A DNA stretch of 64,000 bases from Dipodascopsis uninucleata var. uninucleata (taxonomy: Eukaryota > Ascomycota > Lipomycetes > Lipomycetales > Lipomycetaceae). Below the pieces are notes generated by a model. It had not been told where the DNA came from. It did not search any database and saw nothing but the letters and a program-made list of their open reading frames with translations. The translations under genes were made by a program, and so were the position numbers. Of the stretch, positions 1-12,078 are shown in pieces; within the stretch, counting starts at the first letter, position 1, and every line of letters begins with the position of its first letter. The stretch is taken from the NCBI GenBank assembly GCA_030568195.1, contig JAJLTO010000003.1, positions 1,076,501 through 1,140,500 of the forward strand, written 5' to 3'.

Positions 1-448
1 AAGGTTGAGCATGATGAAAGTTGATACTTAGCAATTTGTGTAATGAACTTATTTTCATTCGTTTACTCTTATATATTAGACTAGACTGGATATGCCACTT
101 TTATCATCTGAATCTTGGTAATGAGACCTAAAGTTACTTACATTTGAAGTACTGTCCATTAGCTGTGCTCGTCTGTGCCAATACCGTAGTATTATTTTTA
201 TGTCCGGCTATGCTGGTGTAGGGTTGGGTGATGGACTAGACGACTCGGAACAAAAAATTTCTTTCCTACATCATTTTACACTCGTTGTTTGCTCATTAAC
301 TAGGAGAAAAGGTAACGAGACGTCAGGGTCTTCTAATATCTGACTTCCTTTAGATCAATACATAAAAGTCATTCTAATTTTTTCTTTATAAATAATACTA
401 TTTCTGGTGTAAAGTTCTGTGAAGTGGTCAAGAGTTAGAATTGAAGGT
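1..448. other. Left-edge noncoding stretch and uL5m promoter
   Basis: No reading frame with coding character is visible on either strand before the first gene. The last 130 bases are T-rich and hold the presumed promoter and leader of the downstream mitochondrial ribosomal protein gene. I see no RNA gene or repeat. Confidence 0.5.
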
Positions 449-1432
449 ATGACCTCCATTCGAATATTGGGCTTGAATACTAGAGCGGCATTTGAAATTC
501 CTGGACGACAACGAGGATTTCATACGGTACCCTCTTTATATAAGGCTGCGGTTTCAATAGTACAGCCTATTCATCACCGTATTAAGTTTAAAAAGAATTT
601 GCTCAAACCAGATGTCCGTGCAGTATTGGACATTCCCGAGTGGGACACACGGTCGAATTCGTTCAATCCCCAAAAAATCCAGCCAGACAGACTTGAGGAG
701 CATTTACAAAACACAATTGCACCAGACCTTTTACTAGCTAATTTCGTTCATAAAGAGAAACTGATACCAGGAAAGAAGAGACAGCAATGGGATGGTTCTT
801 CTCCTTATCACTTGAATCGTCCTACCCGAGCACCTGCGGGCTCTGATGTGGAGACACCAGACATTCATCCAAGGGACCATACCAATATTCCAACTTTAGA
901 GGCAATCTGGCTACATACGTTCGTGCAGTCCGCAAGAGAAGACAGTGAGCGATCAATTATCGGTGAAATGATGCTCCAGCAGATTTCTGGCAAGAAGGGC
1001 GCTCCTGTGTTCTCTAAATCTCAGATTCAGCGATGGAAGCTTAAGCGGAACACTCGTATCGGTGCTAGAGTGAAACTGACAGGCCCACAAATGTATCAAT
1101 TCTATGCTACACTTATCGAAATAGTATTACCAAGAATCAAGAATTTTCAAGGTATCAATAATAGTTCCGGTGATATGTTTGGAAACGTTACTCTTGGTTT
1201 GACACCCGACGACGTGCGACTTTTTCCTGAAATTGAGGGTTCACCAGAGCTTTGGCCATTTGTCCCTGGCCTTCATATCACTATTTTAACTACAGCTCAA
1301 ACGGATCCGGAGGCACGAACATTTTTGTCTGCCATTGGCGTTCCATTTGTTGGACGAGAGAGATTTAACTTTGTTCCTTCACTTGATGCACCTAAGAATC
1401 CTCCTAAGAGAGGTATTGTATATAGCAGCTAA
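449..1432 (+). CDS. MRPL7: Mitochondrial large-subunit ribosomal protein uL5m (MRPL7 type)
   Basis: Predicted 327-aa protein of the mitochondrial large ribosomal subunit, homologous to bacterial L5, which contacts 5S rRNA or its substitute near the central protuberance. The C-terminal half shows the L5 family signature: a KLTGPQMYQFYATLIEIVLP segment followed by RIKNFQGI, then FGNVTLGLTPDDVRLFPEIE near the end. The N-terminus (MTSIRILGLNTRAAFEIPGR) is basic and lacks acidic residues early on, as expected for a mitochondrial targeting sequence. The frame is open ten codons upstream but with no ATG, so the ATG at 449 is chosen. It is a single exon and converges on STE11. Family assignment is strong; the gene symbol is by analogy to yeast. 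Confidence 0.88.
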   Translation: MTSIRILGLNTRAAFEIPGRQRGFHTVPSLYKAAVSIVQPIHHRIKFKKNLLKPDVRAVLDIPEWDTRSNSFNPQKIQPDRLEEHLQNTIAPDLLLANFVHKEKLIPGKKRQQWDGSSPYHLNRPTRAPAGSDVETPDIHPRDHTNIPTLEAIWLHTFVQSAREDSERSIIGEMMLQQISGKKGAPVFSKSQIQRWKLKRNTRIGARVKLTGPQMYQFYATLIEIVLPRIKNFQGINNSSGDMFGNVTLGLTPDDVRLFPEIEGSPELWPFVPGLHITILTTAQTDPEARTFLSAIGVPFVGRERFNFVPSLDAPKNPPKRGIVYSS

Positions 1433-1942
1433 GGGATAAGAAGTTTTATCTAGATATTTCCTTTATGTAATTTTTTGATTTCATTCATAGTCTGTACATG
1501 TTTAATATATGATTTAAAATATTATTCATATCTAGCTTTTCTCAAATACTGTATATAGACCATAATAGTAAATATTGATTATACTGTTGTTATCCTGTAT
1601 AGAAAATACCTAGAAACACATAGTAGTTAAAGAATCAAAAAAGAAATTAGAACAAATATTAGATATCAGTACCAAAGCAGAACAATCAGGGAATATAATT
1701 TTAAATCAGGTCATTTCACAACTTTCAATAATACAGTTGAAACCAAAAAAATAAACTAACACCTTTATAAACAAATACAAAGATCCCTTGTCAAAGTAAA
1801 ATATATAATATACGAAATATCACACAAAAATCAAGTAATTAAAACGCTTCTCAACTTCCCACCTTTAAATATTAAATAAGTCACGTTCCAAGATAAATAA
1901 TCAAAGTATAAGTATCTCTCTCTAAGTTATCAGCAATTATAA
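1433..1942. other. Convergent intergenic region, uL5m / STE11
   Basis: A 510-base, very AT-rich stretch between two convergent stop codons. It should hold both 3' untranslated regions and their polyadenylation signals. No gene, repeat or RNA structure stands out. Confidence 0.5.
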
Positions 1943-4682
1943 TTATCTATTGCGACCTGTTGGAGTTGCAGATTGGATAGCAAACGAGTGATCTAATAAC
2001 TCAGATGCCGAGGGCCGTTTGAGATGGTCAAGTTCGAATGTTTGCTTTAAGAAGTCTCTAGCCTCCTCCGATGCATTCTTTGGTATTTCAGGAGCACACA
2101 GAGTTCCTATCTTAAATAGAGCCTGCATTTGACTAAATTCTGGAAACGGATGAGTCCCAGTAAACATCTCAACGACCAGGCAACCGAGAGACCAAATGTC
2201 AGCCTTTCGTGTGTAAGATGTTTGCTTAACAACCTCTGGCGCCATCCAATACACAGATCCCTGAAGAGATGGCCTGTGGTGCTGCTTTGATAGAAGACCA
2301 GCTTCGACTTTTTTGGAAATGCCAAAGTCAGAAATCTTGATCTTTCCTTTGTCATCGACAAGCACATTTGCACCTTTAATATCTCGATGAATGATATCCT
2401 TGTCATGCAAATAAGTCAATCCGCATAATATTTGCCGAACGAAAGATCGAATCAATGGCTCTTCTAATGGCCCATAATCAATTAACATAGTAGCCACGGA
2501 ACCTCCAGGAACATATTCCAAGAAAATATTCAGGAACTGTCCATCTGAACTAGATCCTTTATATGTCACAATATTTTCGTGTTGTAATTCTCGAAGTAAA
2601 TTGATTTCTCTATGAAGTGCATCTATCATGGCTTTCTTCTTCTGAGAATCGCCTTTGTTATCTCCGGTTGTTAATTCAACTTGTTTTACTGCCATAAGCT
2701 CACCAGTCAAGGCATTTACTCCCAGAACAACAGTACCAAAAGAACCTGAACCAATTAATCTTCCCCGAAGCCAGCGAGTTGGCCCACTATCTGTATCTTC
2801 TGATTCGAGTTCAGTATCAGAGAGCTCTTCAGCTATCTCCACAATGCTATCAACTTCAATATAGGAATTATTATCCGACAAAGAACTACTAGCAATATCA
2901 GATCTCGATGATGTAAAAATTCTAGATCTGCGATTGGATACCGGATATGACGATGTAAGAGCATCATCATGTTGTTCGTGGACCTCGTCGTCCATGTGAG
3001 AAGGGCGGAAATCAAGTTCGTCATCACGCGCGTCAAAGATAGTTGATATATTAGCATCAGAACTGGCAATCCTATTACTAGAGGTCGAAGGGTGACGCAT
3101 TATAGGAGAAGTACCGTCATTAAACTTCACATTATTTATACTATTGTTCTGCTGCTGTTGAGTTGCTGAATTTGTACTTAACCATGTATCGCCGATATTT
3201 GGTACTGGAGGCATAGATTCGTGAGTTGAACTGGCGTACGATGAGGTAGTAGCAACTGAGATACGTTTTGACACACTGGATATTCTCCTAGAATGTCGTA
3301 TTGAATTTCGAGCTGTCCGTTCCAAAAGACGACTTTCATGCCCAGGAAAGTATTCCGCAAGATTTGACGAGATTAATTCACTTGGGGGACGCTGTCCAAA
3401 AAAGTTCCGTAGTCGTTTCTGTCGACTTGATATATCCTCATCTTGTAGAACCGCAGTATCAGTATCATATATTGACTGACGGTCCTTAATTCGACCAGTT
3501 TCAGAGCCTGTCCGCCTACCAGTGTCAATAAATGTACCCGGACGCCGAGGTGCCTTACGAGCATGTTGCTCACGTGCAATCTGTATGGATTTCTGATATT
3601 CTTCTTCTGACGGCGTCTGACCATTCTTACATAAAATAAGTCTCTCCCGTTCCACTCCGGCTGTACTGTGACAAATAGCTACCAGCTCCAGGTCCCCTAT
3701 AACTCTGACAGAGCCCGAATCTGACACGACAAACACTTGAAGGCTATCTGGAGACTCTTTTAGACCAAACTTCCGAACTACTGTCTTCTTGATGGATTCG
3801 GCATTGTAGCAATTACTGACATCTACCACCTTCGAAAAACCGTTATTAGAAATAAATCTAGCAATCCCCCCAGCAAGAGATTCAGAACGTTTGGATTGTG
3901 AGGATAGAGATGATGATGTCGAGGCTTGCGTAGCAGCCAGGGACGAATTTGAAATGGGTGTACTCGATATAGACGCTTGTGAAGAATTTGACGAGTGTTG
4001 CAGTGATGTTGCTACCTCATTCCGTTGTATTGGTTGCTGCGCTAATGATGAGAGTGAAACAGATTGCGAAGATAATGTGTTTGTCGTTGACGCAATGTAT
4101 CTTGGCGACTCTGGACGAGAAGTATTAAATGACGGTGACGTGGAACTCGAGGCCGATGGAGTAAAAGATGGTACAAATGACTGGTCTAGTTGTCCAAGTG
4201 TAGAAATATGCTTTCGAGAACCTGCATAACACTTAGTCCGCAGAGCTTTGATGGCAACAAATAGACGGACACGATCGCCTATTTTGTCTATACCAATTTC
4301 TTTAATAACATTTTTATCCACCTCCAGTAAGGCTTCGCCATTGATATGATTCACTATATAAATGCAAAATAAGGCGAGTTAGTTGAGTCGAATAAAATTA
4401 ATAAAAACCTATGTAAAGTGTACCTGTAAAGTTGTTGGTGTACTTTGCAAAATTCACTGAACATAGCCATTCAGCGACATCAGCTTCGCTCCACTTTCGG
4501 ACCTCTTCGAGAAGATTACCGGACTCAGAAAACATCGCAGAGGAAGGACTGGATAGCGATGATGGTACAGACGTTGATGTAGCCATTATTAAGGGAGATG
4601 CAGAGGAAGTATTAGAAACAGTTGCTGGGAAATTGACACGAAGAGGAGAGCTGCTGGGGCGAGATGGAAGCAAAATTGCCAT
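1943..4682 (-). CDS. STE11: MAP kinase kinase kinase Ste11/Byr2
   Basis: Two exons: 4424-4682 and 1943-4353, with a 70-bp intron whose donor reads GTACAC and whose acceptor reads ATAG. The joined protein has 889 aa. In order: a Ser-rich leader; a SAM domain (about 62-126) that is split by the intron; a Ser-rich linker; a Ras-association-like domain (about 247-331, as in Ste11/Byr2); a long low-complexity region; and a kinase domain (about 612-880). The kinase has the glycine loop GSGSFGTVVLG, AVK lysine, HRDIKGANVL, DFG and a WMAPE activation segment. The family phosphorylates the MAPKK of the mating, filamentation and osmotic-stress cascades. In yeast the SAM domain binds Ste50. About 2.3 kb of noncoding DNA lies upstream. 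Confidence 0.95.
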
Positions 4683-7015
4683 GCTATGGTCGTTTTAACT
4701 GAAGCTCCGACCACAGTGATACACGATTATACTTTGCTGACTATTCTACCGCCTCTGACCGCAATATCTGCATTTACCGACGACGCAACTGCTTGTCAGT
4801 TAGTTGTCCATAGATCATAATAGTAGCTAGAGACAGCCCTGTCATAGGAGTGAAAATAACTAAATAGTCGGAGGTCCGCAGACAGGCAAGCTACTGGAAG
4901 CAGAACTGTAAGAGAAGAAAACCTGGAATAAGACCAGGACCAGCGCCTAATGGATGGCTACCGCGTAAAAGAGGTGCTTACCTGATCAAATTATGATGCA
5001 CAACGACACATAAGCATGCACAATTGCCAACGCAAGGCAGCCAGCGCACTTGACAGAAATAATTGACGATTGCGTTTGTCTTGCCGGTGCCAGAGAGAGC
5101 TACTGCACGATGCGATGTGCTTATGAAATATCCAAAAATAACTATGCGCCGGCTATCTACTTTGCGGAAAGTGACCCTCGGACGACAACAAACAAGGAAG
5201 AAAAGTTGCCTGGGATGAAGCCACCTAGCAATTTAATACTATAGAAGCATAGATTTATATCCATCCAAGCCGACCTGAGCCCGCGAGTATTTATCAATGT
5301 TGAGGAGCAAGTGTAGGCGATGGCTAAATCTTTGAGAGCTGACGAAAATGAGCTACTAGCGAAAAAATTAGTCTACACATGCAGAAAACGATTAACAAAA
5401 AAGGTGTTACAGGGCTTAGGATCTTGAAACCAGGAGTTCTATTTTCCACAGCTATTAAAACTTTATATTTGATGTTTTTGCAGGTGGAGACCTAATACAG
5501 TGCAGCATAGTTCAATAAAAATATCTACCAAACCGCAGGAGGCTAGAATAATTCCTCACCAGGTTAGCTGTAAAAATACGGCATAAGGTGCCTGATTGTT
5601 CCTGAAATTTGAATCGCCGACTCAGTTTTAACATTTTCTTAGATATGAGCGACTATTATCACAATGTGGAATTTGAGCTGTGCATATTGATATAATTAGC
5701 TGGTTTAGCAGAGAGAAATCTCATTAACGCTGGCTTATATTGCGGTCCCTACGCGCAGGTGATACAACTATAGTGGTGAGCGAAACGGCATCTGGAGGAG
5801 AAGGAACAAAAAGTAGACCTCAAAAAAATCTAATATAGAAGTAAAATAAAGAAGAGAGCAGCTAACACTCGCCAGATATACTGCAAATATAATCAAACTA
5901 CCACAGAAGTAGAGAGCGTTGATGCCATCTAATTAACCAGCGGACTCAGGACTGTCAGATATAGTTGTCCTGTTTCTGAAGCTCTAGTTCAAGCTTGTTT
6001 TTGTTGCCTATCACTACATGATGTATCTCTACAGCAAGAACTCGTAGGTCCTCCGCTACTGTCATTTTATTGCTTTCGTGTTAGACATACCCAGAGAGAA
6101 CACTATACGAGTACGCGCAAGGCAAAAGAAGCCAGTAGATGAGCGACACGACCCCATAGTAATCTGTTAGCTTTACGAAATAGCTGGTTGGAAGATCCTG
6201 TCTAACCGTAGAATACTTCACGCGATGGTTAAGCATGGCATTGCCAAGGTGATTTATCAAAGCACCATAGTTCGTAGTAGCTATACCAATTTCGATGTTC
6301 ATAGGTACAGAACGAGAGTTCGGAGACAGGATTCAATATTGACTTCGAGCGAATTCGTCCGTGAATATTGCTCGCGACATTTAATGCTAGACCGGTGCAT
6401 GATCAGTCACTGTTTAAGGCATATCCGTACCTGGACATGTCTAGTATTATATAGCGACTACTCATATTATTGTTACTCCCATAAGGACGTCATGCAGCTA
6501 TCCTAAACATTGTAGTTCAAAGTATGAGAGGAGAAAATGAATATTGATGATCTATTAAATTACAGCCTACCTTAGCGGCAGTCATAGAGAGAGCAGCTTA
6601 CGTTCACTGATTAGAATCTCCAACAGAATTTTTCGAATAAAAATGACGGTCAATTATATATCTGCGTGTTCCAATCGATATTATACAAGAGTTTTCAGCT
6701 TTGAAATCCAGTCTACGTGTTCCTAGATTGCTAGTATGTACTATATATTACGTATCATGTACTTCTGCCAATAAGAAGAGTTTTGAATATAATGCAAAAT
6801 GTATTATGGAAAATTGCTAGAATCCAATAAGAGAAGATAATGCAGACGCGATACCTTGCTCCGCTGTGTGGCTTGTATATATGTGATGAATGCAGGTCCA
6901 ATATGTCGAGCCTACTTTGCCTACACTTCAGGCACATTATATCCCTAATTATCCCAAATGTGTCAAATCGACAAATTGATATTTACAATTACACTACTCT
7001 ATATGATAAACTTTG
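4683..7015. other. 2.3-kb upstream region of STE11
   Basis: No convincing gene on either strand; open frames here are short, lack recognisable motifs and show no matching splice sites. On the minus strand a good donor (ATCAG then GTAAGC, donor base 4981) and a CTAAC branch-like site with an AG near 4790 would allow a 5'-UTR intron of about 190 bp for STE11. This is a suggestion only. The 3' UTR of the small gene at 7016-7403 should occupy the right end. Confidence 0.4.
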
Positions 7016-7403
7016 TTAGGACGTCTCTCCAGCGTTGCCGGTCTTGGCCGTGTCTGCCGCCATAGTTTTCGATCCGTCTGCCGTTGCCGAGCTCGATGGG
7101 TTTTCGCGATTCAAATTATCCGGCAAGTTATTTAACTTCTCTTTCATCTGCCTGTCTCTTTCCTCTCTGTGATGCTAGTTAGAATAAAACTGAGTTTTGT
7201 GATTTTATGCAGAGACCAATCGTACCTCAACAAAGGATCAAAGAGATCGTATCCTAGAGAGAAATAAACATAGCATGTTAGGAATAACTATAGTTGGCAT
7301 ATCCTGTTAATTATTTCTTCCACTAACCTGTATAAACACCTAAGAATACCGCCAAAAAAGGCGGTACTGATCGATAAAGATATCTTCCGATCTTTGATGG
7401 CAT
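7016..7403 (-). CDS. Unrecognised 84-aa single-pass membrane protein, three exons
   Basis: Three exons, 7328-7403, 7226-7253 (28 bp) and 7016-7166, join in frame to 84 aa ending in TAA. Donors read GTTAGT and GTACGA and acceptors CTAG and ACAG. The intron between exons 2 and 3 carries a CTAAC branch site. The N-terminus is basic (MPSKIGRYLYRSV) and runs into one hydrophobic helix (PPFLAVFLGVYTG). A YDLFDPLL segment follows, then a charged RDRQMKEKL stretch and a Ser/Ala/Thr tail. That plan fits a small mitochondrial inner-membrane protein, and is loosely like fungal Ecm19, but I cannot assign a family. It lies upstream of STE11 and downstream of eIF3h on the same strand. The consistent splice sites make it likely real; its function is unknown. 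Confidence 0.62.
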
Positions 7404-7881
7404 GGCAAAGTTTTTAAGTCGTTAGTGGTAGAATGAAGACGACTATCTTATGCTTTATTCGATCAACGAAATTACTGTGACATCAAATTAAAGATTTCGT
7501 AGGTGTGGAAAAGGGCTTGATTATAGCATCTGCATTCAAGATAGCTACGTACAGTCAGTCACGAGAGTAGAACAATTAATTATCTAATTGTATCTATCAG
7601 TAGAGAGTGAGATATCTTTAATAACACAAGATGTACACTAGCCATAGATCTATGAAGATAGTTAAATTACTTATGCCGTTGTTGTTCTATCCTATAAAAC
7701 TATAGAAATCTACATTTTAAAAGCCCAATGTACAAATACTAACAACAATACAGTAGAAACAAATCATCAAATAACAAAAAAAAACAACCGAAAAGTGAAT
7801 GAAAACATTATCAGCTCATAGTTTTAGACAAGGTAGAACACAGTTTGCTCTCTATAGATACTTCATACAGGGTCAAACCAT
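7404..7881. other. Intergenic, small membrane gene promoter / eIF3h 3' region
   Basis: A 478-base AT-rich gap between two minus-strand genes. It should hold the eIF3h 3' UTR on the right and the promoter of the small gene on the left. No other feature is seen. Confidence 0.45.
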
Positions 7882-9246
7882 TCAGTTGCTACTGAGTCCG
7901 TTCTGAATAGCAAACAACTTCGAGGACGTGACAGATCCGTATTCTTCAAGCTGGCTTGCGTATTGGTCTATATAAAAGATTGAATATTAGTAATGAATAA
8001 AAAGTAAATGAGTAGCTTCATATAGCATAATCACCATAAACTTACCAATTTGAGCAGAAATCAACAAATTATCGAGACGCGATGGCTCGGTTGGAAGCTT
8101 ATAATGTTTTTGCCAATCATCTTCAGAAACAAGGGGAAGCTTGCTCTTTTCTCTTAAAGCATTCTCAGACCGAGTCTTTTGGATCCACTGCTGTATCTTA
8201 GCCTGTTCTCTCGCAAGCTGACGCTGGAAGTAGTTGAAGGTTCCTTGCTCGGCATAGTATTCATCAACTGACTCCAGTAGAAGCTCAACGTTCTTCTCCA
8301 AATATGGATCAATCGAGAGCTCAAGACTATCGAAGTTAGGAGACAGAGTAGAACTTGGAACGATAGAGCTTGGATCACCCTTCTTGGCGAAGGTTGGACT
8401 ATCGAGCTGCTGCAGTAAAACGGTAGCTAGATGTGAGTTCTTGATCGAGATTGGTAGCTCCTGTAAGATATCTAAGTACGTGAGGTTATTTTTAACTACA
8501 GATTCGCTATTGAACTTGCCATTGGATGCCTTGTTAGTGGCCAGAAATTCTGCTGACAGTCTGTAAGCCTTAAGAGAGACACTACCCTGGGACGATCGAG
8601 TAACATCATGGACAAGAACAATCGAATTTGGATTAGCATTTTGGTATGCGAGAAGATTGTCAACCAATGACTGATTGAAAAATCCTCCCATATAAGAGGA
8701 AACATAATAGCCCACTGGGTTAGTTTCAATGTTGACTTCTTTGAGAGATCGAATCATATCAGCTTGATAACGTAAATTCGATTTTGATCTTGGTGCAGCG
8801 GCAGCATCATCACTGCTAGAGCTGCTCGATTCGCTGGATGGGAACGGAAATGCATGAGTAACTTGAAGAACTGAGTCTGCATCAAGGCCAAGTAACAAAC
8901 CACAAACAGTAGCGGGAAATGCCTCCGAAGTATGCTTCGAGAGCTTTAACAAAACCTTTACACGTAAAATGCAAATTAGTATTAATCTCAGCACTTCATG
9001 TAACATATCTCAACGAAGCAAAGTGCAAGATATTAAAAGCGATTTTGAGCTTAAGTCAAAGAAAAGACAGCCCCAATTACAAAATGCCTTTTTCAGGTCG
9101 AACGTGTAAAGGAAGGTACTTACTCCGGAGTCCAGGACAACGCTGAAGGTTGGTGTTGTGAGTTCAGGAAGACTATACTGAGTCAATAATATTCAAATAA
9201 TATTTCATGAATTCAAAGATACATACACTGTGACAGGTAACGACAT
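7882..9246 (-). CDS. Translation initiation factor eIF3 subunit h
   Basis: Four exons: 9229-9246 (only 18 bp, six codons), 9124-9177, 8046-8955 and 7882-7967. All phases agree and give 355 aa. The MPN domain of eIF3h is clear: LLKLSKHTSEAFPATVCGLL, then NPVGYYVSSYMGGFFNQSLV and SIVLVHDVTRSSQGSVSLKA. The C-terminus is helical and ends LFAIQNGLSSN. Subunit h belongs to the regulatory part of eIF3 with e, f and m, and its MPN domain is a non-catalytic scaffold in the family. Saccharomyces lacks it; fission yeast and filamentous fungi keep it, so it is a lineage marker. The third exon's acceptor (GTAAAG) is weak but preserves frame and homology. The gene shares a 319-bp promoter with RIX1. Confidence 0.9.
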
Positions 9247-9565
9247 AATTCCTTTTATTCAAAACTTGGTATCGGCTACAGAGATCTGAAAACTCTTGAT
9301 GGTTATCACAAGTAGTATTCTCTCTTACTCGATGAAAAATCTGCTGTAAATTTTTTTACCACACTTCTATGTGTAACAATAAGCCCGCAGCGTATATTTC
9401 AGAGCATTTCAGATGATATTACTCTTTTACTCTCTCACTATCACGTGACTGAGCCGCACATTTTAGTTGAATTTTTTTTTTCAATTTTGAAGATATTTGA
9501 AATATTCAGGTCTGGATTCCGGGTATACTGAAAGCGCTGCTGAAGTTATACAAACTGGTAAAACA
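9247..9565. promoter_or_regulatory. Bidirectional promoter, eIF3h / RIX1
   Basis: A 319-base gap between divergent start codons. It contains a perfect TCACGTGA palindrome at 9441-9448 and a long T-run at about 9471-9481. The RIX1 frame is open upstream to about 9497 but without an ATG. Confidence 0.6.
9441..9448. promoter_or_regulatory. TCACGTGA E-box palindrome
   Basis: Eight-base palindrome with the CACGTG core bound by bHLH factors (Cbf1, Pho4 or USF-like in fungi). It sits midway between the divergent eIF3h and RIX1 starts. One of five perfect copies in this window, all noncoding. The binding factor is inferred. Confidence 0.5.
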
Positions 9566-11933
9566 ATGACTTTCAAGGGAGCTCAACCGAGAATGAAATT
9601 AGAGTCTTCAGGACAATTGAGGTCGCTATTGAACACGTATTTATCGCCAGAGCAGGAAGTTTCGCTTCCTAATCACGTCGGTACTGTTAGCGAACACTTA
9701 AGATCAGCTTCTATAATAAGTGCATCAGATGAGCAGATTCTCCATAGGATTCGAGTAAGAATCTCTGCTTTGCTGCAGTCTTCTTCTACTACTATCAGGG
9801 GTTGTGGGGCTGAATTAGCCTATGCGATGTGCGAAAGCGATTGGGATTCAATAGGATCACATGGAGCCACCTGGGTTGGCTTGCTCCTTACTATAATTGA
9901 TGTAAGTAATGAATGAGTTTTTCTAAATTTGCAGTAAGCGGTGACCTGATACATAATGCTATAGAGAAAGGGAGAGGGTATCGCTACTATTGACTCGTGT
10001 GTGAGGGCTGTATCATTGATTTTAAGCAGATGTCACGGAAAACCTACATTGACGAGGGAGATCGCAACACCAAATATCCCCGGATTTGCTAGCGCATTGT
10101 TGTCTCATCAGGGTGAAGAGTTAGACATCACTACTCTAAGTATAATTCTGCCAGCCTTACTATGTCTTGAAGAGGCATTCCCTGTCACTTTCCGGCCATT
10201 TATGGGGAAGACATTGTCGAATATTGTATTTCCTGTTTTAAATTTTTCAACGTCTGAGAAACATATATTGGATGCTAAAGTCGAGCATCTTGCAAGAAAA
10301 GTATATGTCAACAGCTACAGATGCGCATCAAAGGGCTCCGTAATGGAGTGGAGAGTTTCTTTACTTAAGGTTATAGGAGAGCTGCATGCTACGATTTCGA
10401 AGGTGCTTGACATTGTTGTTGAAGACGAAAGATATGAAAATCTTCCATCTGGGTGGGAGCTTTCGCCGGAGATATCAGATAGGTACTCAGGAATTCTAAG
10501 AATTGAACTACTACTAAGAGTTCTTGAGACTTTTTTTACTGTAAAGACTGATAGTGTAGTAGAGGTACCACTCGCTCAAGTCATACATGTTCTTAATCGA
10601 CTTCTCTATGTTGATATCAAATCAGTTGAGTTTAAGGCCACTGCTGATAAAGCAGAGAGAGATTTTTTAATTTTCTCCTTGGCGTCTATACATTCTAATG
10701 TTTTTGCAGTATTAAATAGTGTGGCGAAGGCGTGAGTACTCTTTATTCAAGAAGCTTGATGTGATATAAATATCGCTAACTTTTCGCCATTAGTACTACC
10801 TATGATTTCTTGCCTCATATTTCGACAACTTATTCTCTTTTAGCAACTACGCTGAGCAATCCAGAGTAAGTATATAACTTGAAACTTATCAATTGTGTTT
10901 AAGAGGGTAATCTGACGTACTTTCTCTTATTAGGACTGCAAGAAGACCTATATTTGACTTCCTATCTACCACTATACAGTTGGTTGGACTATTATCTCCA
11001 AAAGTGACAGAAGATATTATTCCTGCAGTAACTAGTGCCATAGATGTCATGACAAATTTACCACCTCAAGGAATTAGCTTACCGGATTTCTTGGGTCAGC
11101 CAGAAGTTTTCAGTAGTGGACCTATCGAAAAAGCTCTTGTGGCATCTACAACACTCTTCTTATCAACAGTTCTGGCTTCAGCACCTCACTTACCGCCATC
11201 CGTTCGATCACAAGTTGATAGATTCACTCTAATATCACCATATTCAATACCGAAGATGGTATTGAATAGTGTGCTACAACCTGGAGAGAATATTAAGTAT
11301 AGTATACTGCCGATGGCAGCGCGAGAGCTCGGTAGTGATATTTATATGAGTGCGCTGTTACATCCTCGATTCCCTCCTGTTCCTTACAGAAAAGAAGATC
11401 TTCCATTCAGTATCAACAGACAAATTTTGAGTGCGTTGAAGAGGCATAACGCTCAAAATGACAGTGAAGAGAATGCAGAAATGGATAGCGATGACAGTGA
11501 CAATGATAGCGCAGCTGATAGTATGGATCAAGATCAGACAGGCCATGCGAGAGACGCAGAGCGAAAGCGAATTCTTGATGATAATACAGAATCGGCAGAG
11601 CCAAAACGACCGAAGGTTGAAGATATAATTGCTATTCCACGACCAAATTTGCCAGCAATTTCCGCACAGGAGAAGCAATCTCTCAAGCCAGAGCCAGCTG
11701 CATTTATCGTTCCACAGGCACAATTCAATGAATCTGAGGACATAACAGTCATTGATGCTGAGATTACTGCAGCAGATTCTAAGCATCATGAGATCATCAA
11801 CTCTCCAGATGATGGCATCACATTGAGTGGCAAGGGCAATTATAATAATAGTGATAATGGTGATGACGATGACGACGATGAATTTGAAATGCCAGCGATT
11901 GTTGTTGGGAGTTCATCGGACGAAGAGGACTAA
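9566..11933 (+). CDS. RIX1: Pre-rRNA processing protein Rix1 (PELP1 family)
   Basis: Four exons: 9566-9901, 9965-10731, 10794-10865 and 10934-11933, giving 724 aa. All donors fit GTRAGT and all acceptors read TAG. Most of the protein is an alpha-helical, HEAT-like region with the Rix1 order: LRSLLNTYLSPEQEV near the start, ILRIELLLRVLETFFTVK in the middle, LLSPKVTEDIIPAV late. A charged tail holds Asp/Glu runs, a basic patch (EPKRPK) and a terminal DEFEMPAIVVGSSSDEED resembling the acidic end of PELP1. Rix1 works with Ipi1, Ipi3 and Rea1 on pre-60S particles in ITS2 processing and 5S rotation. The start is the first in-frame ATG. It is divergent from eIF3h and its stop lies 145 bp from that of CDC8. 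Confidence 0.88.
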
Positions 11934-12078
11934 TCATCACAATTAAACGGAATAGGAGAAAAGTTAGTTTGTTTATTTATACTAGAATTATGTAACATAT
12001 ATTCATACACATCTATCTTCGTAGCACCTGTTTATGTGCGTTTCTTGAAAGATAATGGAGGCACATAGAATGGCACTT

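Noticed and set aside
6225-6506. 93-codon ATG-led frame upstream of STE11
   Set aside because: Cys/Tyr/Arg-rich random-looking composition, no motif, overlaps another frame on the opposite strand.
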